Counted from the first letter of the stretch, positions 34,607-45,994 are shown. The stretch is 64,000 nucleotides of DNA from Sipunculus nudus (GCA_026874595.1 CM049318.1:20373456-20437455); one strand, 5' to 3'. Numbers and translations are program-made. Notes: generated from the letters alone by a model not told the origin.

Positions 34607-36010
34607 GTTGAACCTAAGAGCTAATGCAATGGTGTGCCATCATCTATCTCTGTACATTAACCCAAACTATCTCAAAATCGGCAGGTGCTATCATCACCAA
34701 ATTTTATGCAAAAAATTATTCATCTAAAAAACTCTGCAAATTTTGGTCACATAACCCTTATATGAATTTGAGGTATTGGTGGCACCACTTGTGTCAATCT
34801 TTTCTGTACAAGGGTCATTAGTACATTAAATCATAATTTCTCAGGATTAGCATCTCTAAAGTTTATTAAAAAATCTGTCACTTATCAAATATTGTGGGAT
34901 TGAGCGTTTTAGGGCGCCACCTGCATTAAAAAAAAACTTTGAAAATCTTCTTCTCTAAAATCATTCAGCCCAACCAAAACTAAAAAAAGGTAAACGCTCA
35001 TCGAGCAGCTACAGGTTGCTGCGGTCAAGACCTCAGCCCTGTGCGCTCCTAAAGCATGTTCTCTGAGCCAACAGTCGCAGTGCCACGCCAAGCCAAGCAG
35101 GTAGCGGCAAAGGCCACCATCGTCCATCCCGAGCCGGTGACCTTTTTAGAAAGCTACAGCATCCACAGCCACAAAGCCAGAAGCAACCCACATTCCCTCT
35201 ACCGATCCCAGCAGCAGAGACCCAGCCATGCCATTCTAGAGCCGAACTCGGTCTTGTGAACTACACTGTTTCGAGACTTATCATCATTTTACTTGCAGTT
35301 TCGGCCATTTGGACCGTAATAACTGGGTTTCCCAGTTATGCAAGTTTTAGCAAGTTTTTTTCTTCATCGGTCAAGATCATTCAGCCAGATGGTTCAGTAT
35401 TTCACAGAAATGATCCCAGAGATAAGCTCTCAAGTTTGTACAAATAGTTTGGGTTTGATGAAATTTGGCAGAGTTACAGGAATTTGAACTTAGTCATTTG
35501 GTCAATTAAGCATACTGACATAACAGTCTCAGAATCAACAGCAGCTAGCATCACCAAGTTTTGTGCAAATGTTGGTCACATGAATCATATTTGAAATTGT
35601 AGTTTTTGTGGTGCCACCTACATCAACCTGTTTTTTGTGGACAAAAACCTCATAATTTTAGCCTCTTTAAGCTTAAAAATAGTTTATGATGAAACTGTCA
35701 AGCTGAATCATTTAATTTTTCAGAAGAAGTTTTTTAGGGTAAGGTTCTTTCAATTGTGTAAGAATAGATTTGGTTAATTTATTTTTGCTTGAGTCATAGA
35801 AAGGTGCATGAAATTGATCTTTTGGCTGCAAATGAGCCTATTTACAACTGAGGACTGCATTAGTCTTCTTCTGCAAAACTGCTGTTTCAACTTTTGTAAC
35901 GTTGCACAAAAATGATTCTTAGAAGGCCTTTTTTTAAATGATTGTTAGCAGAATTATTGGACCTTTAACAATGAAAGAACTACATCTTTTTATAATTCTT
36001 AACATTTTGA
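34607..36010 (+). mobile_element. Dispersed repeat family 2, third copy, interrupted
   Basis: Follows the family 2 order (GAGCTAATGCAATGGTGTG..., TTGGTCACAT..., GGTGGTGCCACCTACATC). It is split by the insertion at 34,971-35,375. Confidence 0.55.
34971..35375. mobile_element. 405-bp GC-richer insert with 11-bp target duplication
   Basis: ATCATTCAGCC occurs immediately before (34,960-34,970) and after (35,376-35,386) this segment, inside otherwise continuous family 2 text. An inverted homologous copy spans about 60,439-60,795. Open frames exist (for example ESYSIHSHKARSNPHSLYRS) but are not shared intact by the other copy. The direct duplication fits retroposition or a DNA element; no tRNA A/B boxes were clear. 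Confidence 0.7.
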
Positions 36011-36223
36011 TAAAACAATCTTATTGATATTTCAGCTAGAAAATAAACCTTGTAGCAAAAGCCTTTCAGTATGGGTAAACAGATTTACAACAGTCCAAGA
36101 TTGTGTCTATATCTATAAAAAGCTTGCCAGACTGCCAACTATTTCAGTTTTGGCAAAAGGCCAAAGGTCAGTTTTGCTCTATTTATAGCTTTGGCAGACT
36201 GCCAACTGTGTCAGATATTGCAA

Positions 36224-36319
36224 CAGGTCAAGAGTTCATTCAGTGCAGCCAGGTACAGGTCAAGAGTTCACTCTGTGCAGCCAGGTGCAGGTCGAGGGTT
36301 CACTCAGTGCAGAAGCTGC
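36224..36319 (+). repeat. 32-bp tandem repeat, three units
   Basis: CAGGTCAAGAGTTCA-type units start at 36,224, 36,256 and 36,288. Confidence 0.85.
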
Positions 36320-36431
36320 AGAGAGCAACTCATTTCAGTACACTCGGGGCAGCTGCCTTCCTCACCTGAGCTTGGTCAGCCCAGTGTATCTGACTAAAGA
36401 GTAGTTTGGTGTATTGGCCTGATATTTTGAC

Positions 36432-36530
36432 CTCTCCATGCATAATCTTGTCACCAAGGTCAAGCCACTCAAGGATTGTCAGCTTGTCGTCAAAGCATAA
36501 TGCTGTAGGTTTTCTCTTCTTTGACTCCAT
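36432..36530 (-). pseudogene. Fragment of pogo/jerky-type (CENP-B N-terminal) helix-turn-helix
   Basis: On the minus strand from 36,530 the text reads MESKKRKPTALCFDDKLTIL then EWLDLGDKI. This resembles the opening of CENP-B/Tigger/jerky HTH proteins (SKRKR...LSLEDKL.ILE.L..G). It degrades after about 33 residues with no transposase core nearby, so it is a relic. Confidence 0.45.
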
Positions 36531-37235
36531 ATCTCTGCCAAGTGACAGCAAGATGATCCTGTTTGAGTAACTTTCTTCTTGACAGTAAAAGTGAGATGAT
36601 GGATAAATTGAATAACAGAGAGTTAATGTAGATAACACAAGCTCTTGGGAATGAACTGCTCATTTGTATGGCCAGGCCCCAGTGCTTTTGGCCTCGCACA
36701 TAAAACCTTTCGAGCACAGCAATGTTAAAATGATACCTCACAAATGTCCAGGTGAGTAAACTGCTCAGTAAATAGGCCTGACATCCTAGCCCAAGCCAAC
36801 GAACTATGCTTGCTTGAGTACAAACGAGATGTGGTTGATAATTAAAACACAAGTGAAGTGCTCTTGGATGAACTGCTCAGCTGCTTTTTGAGGGCATAAG
36901 AAGCCTAGCGTTGCGTGACAAGCTGCAGTTTTCACACTTTGCCTAATTAATCAGGTTACCACTGGGCTTAAACACCTGACTACAGGCTCTTGTGACTCGT
37001 AATTGCAAACAAAAAATCATTTAAAGTATTAACATGCTTGAAAAATATTTCATAAATATAAATATATTTTCAGTTCCCGATTTTAAAATTTGAAAAAACA
37101 AATTTTCAGAAATTCGGTACTCTGAAAAATGGCACTCTACTGTATATATTATGACTGACTTTAATCTGTCTCCTTGTAAATATAGTTACATCTTTCTCCT
37201 TGAGTGAAAGCACACAAGTTAAAGCTTTGTAAGTG
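36531..37235. other. No gene seen
   Basis: Two overlapping minus-strand frames (36,330-36,852) have no recognisable domain beyond the HTH relic. Confidence 0.4.
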
Positions 37236-37263
37236 AGATATTCTGTATTGATTTTCATTGCAG

Positions 37264-37505
37264 TGAGGCTGACAGGAAGTACAGCATGCTGGCAGCACAG
37301 TGTCCATGTGTACCTGAGAATTAATGGTGAAATACCTGAACTCACTACGTATATCCATGATGAATGAGTCTGCAAAATGATAAGCAGGGAATATAGAGAA
37401 GAGAGATAATGGTCCTCCGAGACAGACATCCATGGGTTAGCTTTTGTTCCAGGTTCTTGATGTGCAGAGACTGTTGGTCCCACAGAAGTGCACCTGCTGT
37501 ATATC
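37264..37505 (+). other. Conserved block with acceptor: candidate terminal exon/3' UTR of copy B
   Basis: Follows TGATTTTCATTGCAG and matches 6,014-6,240. Joined to the exon ending at 31,882 (phase 0), it would give a TGA stop at once, ending the protein in IKQEK. Copy B has a short internal insertion relative to A. Confidence 0.3.
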
Positions 37506-38019
37506 AGATATGTGACATATAGTAGTGGTAGGAATTGGTTTAAAAATCATAATCGATGATTGAAAAATAAAAACAACAAATGATCAATTATTTTATGAAC
37601 TTTCTTTATTACCTTGATATATGTTGTAAACTAGTACCTAAAATATTGACCCATGTATGCAGTGTGACATGTGCATCAGTATTCATAATGAAACCATCAG
37701 TCCCTAAGCATCCAAGGTTGACTTGTTGTCAGAGATTGTTGGCTGGGCAAAGTTCTGTTTGATGCTGTTCGTTACTTTGTCTTCATATATATCTCTGGAT
37801 TATAGATTCTTTGCATGTTCATGCATAATCATTTTTATCAGTGATGCAAAATGCAATCAATTTAATCAGTATATAATTGATTTTAAAATAAAACAACCAT
37901 CGCTTTAATTGATTAATTGACACATCACTAATGTATAGTGTACTGAGGAATCAATATAAGACAGAATTTGTAATGCAGCAAATGTCAGTACAGAAGTCAC
38001 CTTGGCTAACAGCAATCCT
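37506..38019. other. No gene seen
   Basis: Sequence inserted in copy B relative to copy A, AT-rich, with no feature identified. Confidence 0.4.
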
Positions 38020-39030
38020 AAGGCTGAAATCATGTGACGTGATATTGATGGGGAATCTTGGATCCTTGAGTGTATGAGTTGGGGGAGATCTCGGATTTTA
38101 ACAAGGAAGGGTTACTGCCTTAAAATTACTCATTTCCAAAAAGGGGTTGGAAATTTAGCTGTTAAATATGACGAAAAAGAATGTTAGTAATACTAGTAAT
38201 TTATTTAGTAATAGGGGCTTGGGTTATTATTTAAACAACTTGAGCACTTGAGCTTGTTAATTTTATCATCAATCTGGCTTTTAAATGGGGGCTTGATCAG
38301 ATAAAATCCAAACAGTCCACAGAGTCTGTTCCTTTGCAATCTTCAATGGTGCCTGAATTTAATTCCAGTTGTGTGGGAATTTTGTGATGGGTTTGCTTGC
38401 TACATATAATGCCCCAGCGTGATGTCGCATGTGAAAGATGAAATGCACTTTTCACTTATGAAGTCCACTTATATTTTTGGTAAAAAGTCCAAAACAGGAC
38501 ACCTGTACTTGGAGGTAGGGTTATAGCCATATGGCTAAATTATCCATGTTTGAATTTGTTATGGTAAAGATCTGTTGTGTTACAGTTAGATATTTCAGGA
38601 AACTATATATTATTTTTTACAGTACACTTCTTATGACATGTATCCATTGATAGGTCCCCATTGTATAGTAGTATATAAGGAGTGTGGCTTGTGTTTTCTT
38701 ATACATTTGCTAAGTAAAAGCGGCAACCCCCCCCCCCCCCCCCTCTGAAACAGAGACATGTGAACAGGCAGCCAGTTTTACCACCACTTTTTGAGACTTT
38801 GGTATGAACATTCTCTGGTTGGTATCGTTAAGAATATATCCCTCAAAATACATATATCTCTCTTATAATACACTAAAGAGGAGTCGACAGAAAGTAATTA
38901 TCACAAGTTGGTAATTTCTTTTATAAAAGGATTGGTCTTTATTTAAATAAGGATTTATTCCATTGAATAAGGATGAACGTGTAATAATAAATATAATATT
39001 TAATTATGATGCCTAATGATTTTTACTTTG
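38020..39030. other. Non-coding blocks conserved with copy A
   Basis: 38,020-38,165 matches 6,480-6,640 and 38,280-39,030 matches 9,612-10,305. Between these copy A carries the family 2 element and array 1, which are missing here, so both were probably inserted into A after the duplication. A poly-C run lies at about 38,728. Confidence 0.65.
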
Positions 39031-39202
39031 TTATGCTCAGGTTTGGGGAAATAAGAAAAAAATAATGTCACGGGACCTAATATCAACAGATCACATATGC
39101 GTGATGAACATAAATTTTGTAATGGAAGAAAAAAATTCAGATTCTGTAACACTAGGCAGCATGAAATGTCTAGGGGAATGAATAAAGAAGTCAGTAGTTT
39201 TT

Positions 39203-39912
39203 TGTTAAAAAATAACTATAATTCATTCTTAAAACAACCCTAACATTACAATACACTAAATCAATACAGTTACACAGTATAACAACAGTATAATAGCAAA
39301 TCAATATAATCACACAGCCTAATAAACAAAGTGCACAGTTCCTTGATACCACCACTGTCACAGCGACAAGTCCTTTAAAATGTATAAGCCGGACAAATAG
39401 TTTACTCAAATCTTCTCCGAGAATAAAAGTCCAATGTAAAGCTCTTGTAACAATCCCGAAAGTAAACTGAAGACCAAATAAGATTCGTCACAAATCCAGA
39501 AGAAAATCTATAATTGCCGCACTTATCGGAATAGGTCCCACAAACTGACTTACACATTTCTGTGTCCGCTGGAATATTCTCTCACCTCTCTCCCGTCTTT
39601 AAAACACAGCCTCTTTATATAACTTTTCACCTCAAGCTGAGAACCTTCCATTTCTCGAACAATCTTAAGGACCTAATATAATAAACACGCTCAAAGAACA
39701 TACTAGAACAAAGAACGCTATGTATCTACACGCCAGGGTTCAACCAATGTGGATTAAACCCAGCCTGCAACATCCGGCCAGGCTAGGTCGCTACAACATG
39801 AGCTACGTGTGGCACAAGAAACCAAATGTCAACAACGCACGGAGCACCCCTACGGACAATAAAAAAAACACATACAAGACCGCTGCACACAATAAAAAGG
39901 GCACCTGTAACA
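39203..39912 (-). mobile_element. Putative solo LTR
   Basis: On the minus strand the segment begins TGTTACAGGTG and ends ...TTTTTTAACA (TGTTA...TAACA termini), and contains a TATA-like TTATATAAAG at 39,622-39,613. It occupies a place where copy A has different sequence. No flanking target duplication was found (ATGAT and TTTTT), which weakens the call. Confidence 0.4.
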
Positions 39913-40004
39913 ATGATAATCTGTCATGAACACATCAGGCTTAATCTCAGGGGTTCTAGCACAGTGAATGCAAAATCCCACCATTTTGCTTTGGGAAGCT
40001 TAAG

Positions 40005-40007
<3 letters not shown>

Positions 40008-40056
<49 letters not shown>
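40008..40056. repeat. (AT)n microsatellite
   Basis: About 48 bp of AT repeats, absent from copy A. Confidence 0.95.
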
Positions 40057-40060
<4 letters not shown>

Positions 40061-40360
40061 CTGTGTAAAAACAAATCCATATTTTGATTTTATCGGTTAG
40101 CGCTAGGGTGAGGCATCCAGTACCAATACACCATTATAATACATGGACAGAACTTTAAACATTCATTTTAATCGTTTGTATGTGTACACAAACACACATG
40201 AGTGGTGAAAGAAAAAGAAATGTTCATTAGTTATTCATGTAAGAGGTAATTTTGTCAGAGGTCTCTACATAATGCTGGATTCTGTTGGCGTGAGAGGTGT
40301 ATATGTTGGAGCCCATTTGCGGATCTGGCCCATCTGCCGATGGGCTTGGCCCATATGAGG

Positions 40361-40408
40361 ATCCGTTATTGGGCTGCCCATCTGCAGATGGGCAGCCCAA
40401 TAACGGAT
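40361..40408. repeat. Perfect 48-bp palindrome
   Basis: The sequence from ATCCGTTATTGGG to CCCAATAACGGAT is self-complementary over all 48 bases, centred on CTGCAG at 40,382-40,387. The preceding 60 bases contain weaker inverted copies of GGCCCAT and GATGGGC. It is part of an insert of about 120 bp missing from copy A at about 14,190. Confidence 0.95.
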
Positions 40409-40679
40409 TTGATACAGTATCCAGAGATTGTCACACCGCTCATTCCTGCCCAGTTGGTGGTTCGGAGTAGTAACGATTAATGGCTTGCAGGTGTCAGCAC
40501 TGCAGGTAAATGCTCCTAACTGCTCGATGACCCTGCAAGTAAAAAGTTAATCAGAATATTTTCAGTCAACAAGCGACTTCAGGTATCTACCGAATCATAC
40601 AGGAAGGGGTAAAGTGAGACATGGAATGTCACCTATCCTGACAACCCTTTATATTCACAATATCAGAGATCCTACAGTG

Positions 40680-41720
40680 TCCCAACACGCAAATTTGTAC
40701 GTTACTAAAACAAAATTGTAGGTGGCACTATCAGTCTTGCGTATTGGATAAAGCTATCAAAAATCTTTGGCCATGCAACATTGCAGGCTAATACATTAAA
40801 TGACTCCCGAGAAAGGTGTTTTTCACCAAATGAAGACACAGTTTGGCAGCATGCCAAAACGATTGTAGGTGTTGCCAAATTTCTTGCACAAGAGATAATG
40901 TCATCCCAGATTTAGTATATGCCGAATTTCAAACACGTCCTGAGAAAATGTATGTATATATTTTTACAAATACATGATTGTATGTGGCGCTACCTGTCTT
41001 GTGTATGAGAAAGTTATCCATATCGATGGACATACAAAATTTAGGTAGATATATAGAACCACTCAAGGTATGTGTGATTTTCACCAAAAACAAATCTACG
41101 GATGGCGCCAGATGAAACTGGTTGAAGATGGCGCCAACAGTCTTGAATACAAAAGAAACAATTGCTGGGAAATGCAAACTTTCAGGCGGATGCATCTAAC
41201 TACTCTTGAGATAAATGTGTGGATGTATTCTACGAAAATGTGATTGAACATGGAGCCCTAAGTCTTGTTCCAGAAAGCTACACAAGATAGATGGATATAT
41301 AAAATGTTAGGCCGATAAGTCAAACTATTGCAGTTGCGAATATGCGATTGTAGGTGGCGCCAGGCCCACCTGTCATGTGTAAGCGAAATCTATCAAAGAT
41401 GGTGAACATGCCAAATTTCAGGCCGATACATTTAAAAACTCCTGAGATGTGAGTGATTTTCATTAAGTTGAAACATACTAATGCCACGCAAAAACGATTG
41501 CAGATTGCCCAACCAGTCTTGAGTACGAGATGAAGGTATCCAAGACTTACGGACATGCACGATTTCAGAGCAATACATCGAATTCCTCCTGAAACATGTG
41601 ATGTTAGCACCAAGAAAAGACGCACAGAAGAAAACTACGCGAAAATGATTGCAGTTGGCGCCACCAATCAATGTCAGGCATGTGACGCAATAAGTAGGCC
41701 GGGTTTCAGAACGATCCGCT
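40680..41720 (-). repeat. Diverged, reverse-oriented relative of the GGTGGCGCCACC arrays
   Basis: Units contain GATTGTAGGTGGCGC-like motifs (about 40,725, 40,975, 41,345, 41,647), each followed after a gap by ATGC(C)AAATTTCAGGC.GATACAT and CTCCTGAGATGTGAG. The reverse complement of arrays 1 and 2 contains the same succession (GCAAAATTTT...CAATCGGTCAAAC...CCTGAGATATGAG). Spacing is irregular and divergence high. Confidence 0.6.
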
Positions 41721-41846
41721 CAATGGTCGCTGAGTTCTTCCTAGCGGAACGCGGCTGATACAAAAATTACAGTCGATACGCTTTGTATCGACGTCAGAGA
41801 GAACAAAGCTTTCTACTTCATTAGAGGTTCAGCCCATCGTGTTTTA

Positions 41847-42080
41847 CAGTGAAACCCCGGGGTGCGGACACCCCGCCTAACGGACAGTTTTTGGGCCAAC
41901 TGAGAGTATTTATTACTATATGAAACCCCCCTGGGGCGGACAACACGCTATATAGGTCAACGGACACTTTTTTCCGCCCGACGGCTGAAATCAACCCTAG
42001 TAACGGACAGCCAAGCAACCGCCCCGATCGGTGTCGGCAGAAATACTATGAAATTGCAAATATGGTCTGCTTCCGGTACG

Positions 42081-42144
<64 letters not shown>

Positions 42145-42695
42145 CTTAAATGTTTTTATGATTTAGGCATATTGTCATGGCTATAAGACCAGAGCTAGTT
42201 TTACTCAATTTCCCTTATTTTTTTTCAGCTGGAACATTTATAGGTATTTATCCTTTCATCAATAGCAGTGCCCACAAAATGACGGATTTCACGGAGTTTA
42301 TATTGTGCCGAGCTTTCAGTTAAGTTACATATTCATTCTGAATTCGGGCCACGTTATTCTAACATAGGCACAGGGGGCGAGGATAATGACGTATTCGTTA
42401 CACACCCGGACGATAACAGAGTAATGACGAAAATGTTCCAGTCCATAATAAAAGCCTCGTTTTAAAATAAAACCCCAAAACCGGCTTCAATAAACTTAAT
42501 TCACATATAACATATGTAAGCTGAAATATTAGAGGATTAATACCGGCTTTCATGGTTGATTTAATCCCATACTTGGGTCTCAAACATGAGACCGCAACCG
42601 GACCTCCTGGGCCCGCACCCCTCTGGGGCGGACACCCCGCTGTAACGGACAAATCGTCCGGTCCCGTGACTATCCGCTATAGGGAGGTTTCACTA
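41847..42695. mobile_element. MITE with CAGTGAAACC termini, about 0.85 kb
   Basis: The left end CAGTGAAACCCCGGGGTGCG with CGGACACCCCGC...ACGGACA pairs with the inverted right end (CGGACACCCCGC...TAACGGACA...GAGGTTTCACTA). It resembles pogo/Tigger-type termini. It contains an AT microsatellite at 42,083-42,139 and no transposase frame. Confidence 0.65.
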
Positions 42696-43905
42696 TTATA
42701 TTTCATTTACAATTAGAAAGTACTCGAGACCTTCTTCTACCAATATTCTTGATAAACAGATCCGGAATGAACATTGTACGTCAGCGCAGGAAATATATGA
42801 ATCCATTTGTGTGTTCCAAGTCCATAGCCGGATGGTTGCATCTCAAGTCTGTCAAAAGACTCAAAGACTGTCTCATTTAGGTCGCACATTGCATATATTG
42901 CAGGTGTCGGGAATTCGGGAATTCCGTTTTAGTGATACTATGGAATGACGACGGACTTGTCCTAAATCGGGATAATCAAGTTTTCTCCGCTCGCAACAGT
43001 GAAGAATCCTTACAAAGTTATAATTACCAATATTACCTACAAATTTTACGGATTGTTCAACTGGTGAATGGAAAAGGCCGTAACTTTTTTGCGTCAGGTT
43101 GAAAACAGACACACCGAAGGAGACAAAAATACAAATTTTATCCACTCTGAGGAGGTGTAACAAAAGATTTATCAAGATTTGCAAATACTGCAGACTCCAC
43201 AAGAGGGATATTTCCCATACACACATTCAACTGAAGAATGTGCTAGTTTTGCAGCTCCTGTTTTAACATTGTTAATTAAAAAAGCAATCAGGTCAAGAAG
43301 TTCGTCCGGTATGGTACTAAAAAAATGTGAAATTTCACTGTCCCTCTTATTCTATTTTGAGCATGCATATAAGCTAAATAATTAAGCACTTGTGTATATA
43401 GATATATTCACATTTTATTTTTCACAGTAGTTATATGAAACACCATGCACCACGAAACATTTTTTATTAAACTTTACGTTTTGAAGTAATATTTAGACTA
43501 ACCATGTATCATTTATTAAATGATTTTAATCATGAAATTCCCTTTTCGTGAATTCAGAAATCAGTAGCCAATGCAAAAGTGCTGCATGTGGATCATAGGT
43601 CAGCAGACAACAATGTATTAAAATTGTGTTTGTGTGGAAGTGTGTGTCCATCCGTCCGTCGGTCTGGAGCCTGAAACTCAATATTTGTGGAAACACGAAA
43701 AAAGGGGCCGTCTTAGAATGGGGTTTGGTGGGCATAACACCTCGGCATAGGTAGGCTAAATAAGTGACATAAAATTATTAAGTGTGCCGGGAATACAAGT
43801 AGACTTTTTACATAACATGCACTCGCGTGCAGATCGAACTATTGAGCGCATTATGATTTATCAGTCAGTGGCGTCATTTTATCTTCAGGGGTGGGGGGTG
43901 ACTCG
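42696..43905. other. No gene seen
   Basis: A minus-strand frame of 117 codons (42,873-43,226) has no recognisable motif. Confidence 0.4.
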
Positions 43906-43938
43906 TAGTTCGGGCAACTTATATATACATGTATATGA

Positions 43939-43970
<32 letters not shown>

Positions 43971-43998
43971 ACATGAATATATATATATATTTATATAT

Positions 43999-44053
<55 letters not shown>

Positions 44054-44075
44054 AGTATAAATGTTGCCCGAACTA
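43906..44075. repeat. AT microsatellite enclosed by inverted arms
   Basis: TAGTTCGGGCAAC at the left and GTTGCCCGAACTA at the right are exact inverted copies flanking about 140 bp of TATA/ACATG repeats, so the whole segment can fold into one long hairpin. Confidence 0.85.
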
Positions 44076-44184
44076 TTTAATTTCCAATATATAATTAGTT
44101 TTCTGTGAATATCAAGGGGGAGATTATTACATTGAGCAAGCCCCCAACCCCCTTGCTAATAGTGGGGATGGGGATTTATCCCAT

Positions 44185-44270
44185 ATCCCCCCCCCCCCCA
44201 GTGTTGACGCCCCTGTTCCCAGTATTTATAGATAAAAAAAGAGGCAATCGCCCCCCCCCCCCCCAAACAA
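44185..44270. repeat. Poly-C tracts
   Basis: Two runs of more than ten C at about 44,190 and 44,251. Confidence 0.8.
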
Positions 44271-44351
44271 ACCCGCCCCTGCTCAAAACCGCAGCACATT
44301 TAAAATAATGTGAAGTAGGTCTCTATAGAATCTTGAATACAGATTCCGGAA

Positions 44352-44354
<3 letters not shown>

Positions 44355-44398
<44 letters not shown>

Positions 44399-44399
44399 C

Positions 44400-44440
<41 letters not shown>

Positions 44441-44459
44441 CTTATTATTATTATTATTA

Positions 44460-44509
<50 letters not shown>
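44355..44509. repeat. (ATT)n microsatellite
   Basis: About 155 bp, interrupted by three ACTT/TTTT variants. It creates spurious poly-Ile frames on both strands. Confidence 0.95.
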
Positions 44510-45994
44510 GTGATAATGTTATTATCTTGGCAGCTGCTGTTGCCCGTGAATTCATTTACCAGTTCAAGTGTTAATTTAAAGCTATGTAAATTAAAGCTGT
44601 GTAAAATACCTTCCTGCATATAAATGGTCCAATTTGCAGTATTTTGTCTTACAACCACAGAATTGCTGGCATTTTAGATTTATATGAGAGACACAAATAT
44701 TATAGTTAAACTGATAAGTAGGCTAGAGGGACAAACGCAGCGTCCAATCGTTTCGTAACACTTGCAGTATTACAATTACTGAGTTCTGTACAAAACCCGT
44801 CGGTCGCTGGTGGCAATCTGCTCAGCCTTAAACATGCCATCTAACCGTACACAATAGCTGGCTTGATCAATCAACATTTATGATTTATAATGCTATTGCG
44901 GCGGCGCCGGGAGCCGTGTATTTAATCAAATGTTCAGTATATACATAGGTCGAGGGTTACGTACTTATGGCCTGAAAGCCTGACGTTCACTTCAGATCGG
45001 GATTTTTTATTTGGAATCTTTGATAAAAATTTGGCGAAAGAACACCCGAGCATTATTAAACGTGCTGGTGCCTCGAGGCAGCTTGCCGCCAATAGCCACA
45101 GAGACGCTCGGCTCGTGTCACCAGGGTGAATGCAGAATTGTTCACACGTGTGGCAAGCTGAACCGTTTAATTATTACTTTCTTGGAATGAACTGCCAAAG
45201 TGAATGTAGGATTTGCCGGCTTTGCCTTCTCAACTTTGGGCAGTATTATTATTGAACAATCTTACCTAATGCGTCTCTGGGATGAAATTATGTTTACTCA
45301 CGACACGAATGTGGCCAACTCAACTTGTTAAGTAGATCTGTATGGGCATTGTGGGATTGGACATGGCCGTTTATAGGAAACAAGAACCATAGGTTAAAGA
45401 CCTCAGCCAAATCTATATATTGAATCTCGAGTACATATATAAGCGGTCTGTTCATACTGCACCAGGGCTTCAGCCTGGTCAGGGTTATATCGGGATTGAC
45501 TGCAGGCCAGGTGGTTCTCGTCAGTGTGACAAAATCCCTATAAGGTGAGTTGACCATGTGTGTTTCTTTATAACTAAAAAAAAGTTAGCCGTTCTTATGA
45601 CACTCTCCTATATAGATGTTCATTCGTTCATGGACGTATTTATGTTTGACATCAGTTTTTTATTACATAAAAAGCTTTATTAATTTCATAAATAAGGTAC
45701 ACACATCAGGGTTTAATGTCGCCTAAAAGAATGAATTGTTCTACAAACTGTGACACTAAATTATATACATCGAAATGGATTTTTTTCTTTTACTTATCGA
45801 TAAAAATTCGTAAAGTAGTTTTTAATGTAACTTGTAAGAATGACACAAAAATGTGCGACATCTTCTTTTTAAACTGTGTTTATATGAAGAACACATCTTT
45901 AATCCATTTCAGTTATATTTTGCATTATTAAACCGAGCGTCCGAAAAAGATTTCGGGCGTCACGGACGCTTATACCCCTGCGTTCCTGAAAGAT

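Larger units (their letters stand above)
24480..40590 (+). repeat. Tandem segmental duplication, copy B
   Basis: Same order of homologous blocks as 1-14,540, expanded by insertions: elements at 24,728 and 26,408 account for nearly all the extra length between exon 2 and the 84-nt exon; the 28,060-31,130 insert lengthens the next intron; elements at 31,986 and 34,607 lengthen the one after. Copy B lacks the transposase-like block and instead has an LTR-like block (39,203-39,912). Confidence 0.85.
39925..40590. other. Non-coding block conserved with 13,825-14,540
   Basis: Shared landmarks are listed under the copy A block. Interrupted here by an AT microsatellite and the palindromic insert. 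Confidence 0.65.

Noticed and set aside
37106-37483. 125-codon minus-strand frame
   Set aside because: Overlaps the conserved sense block at 37,264 and is not open in copy A.
42873-43226. 117-codon minus-strand frame
   Set aside because: No motif, no splice context, ordinary AT-rich composition.
44323-44658. Poly-isoleucine open frames on both strands
   Set aside because: Product of the ATT microsatellite.
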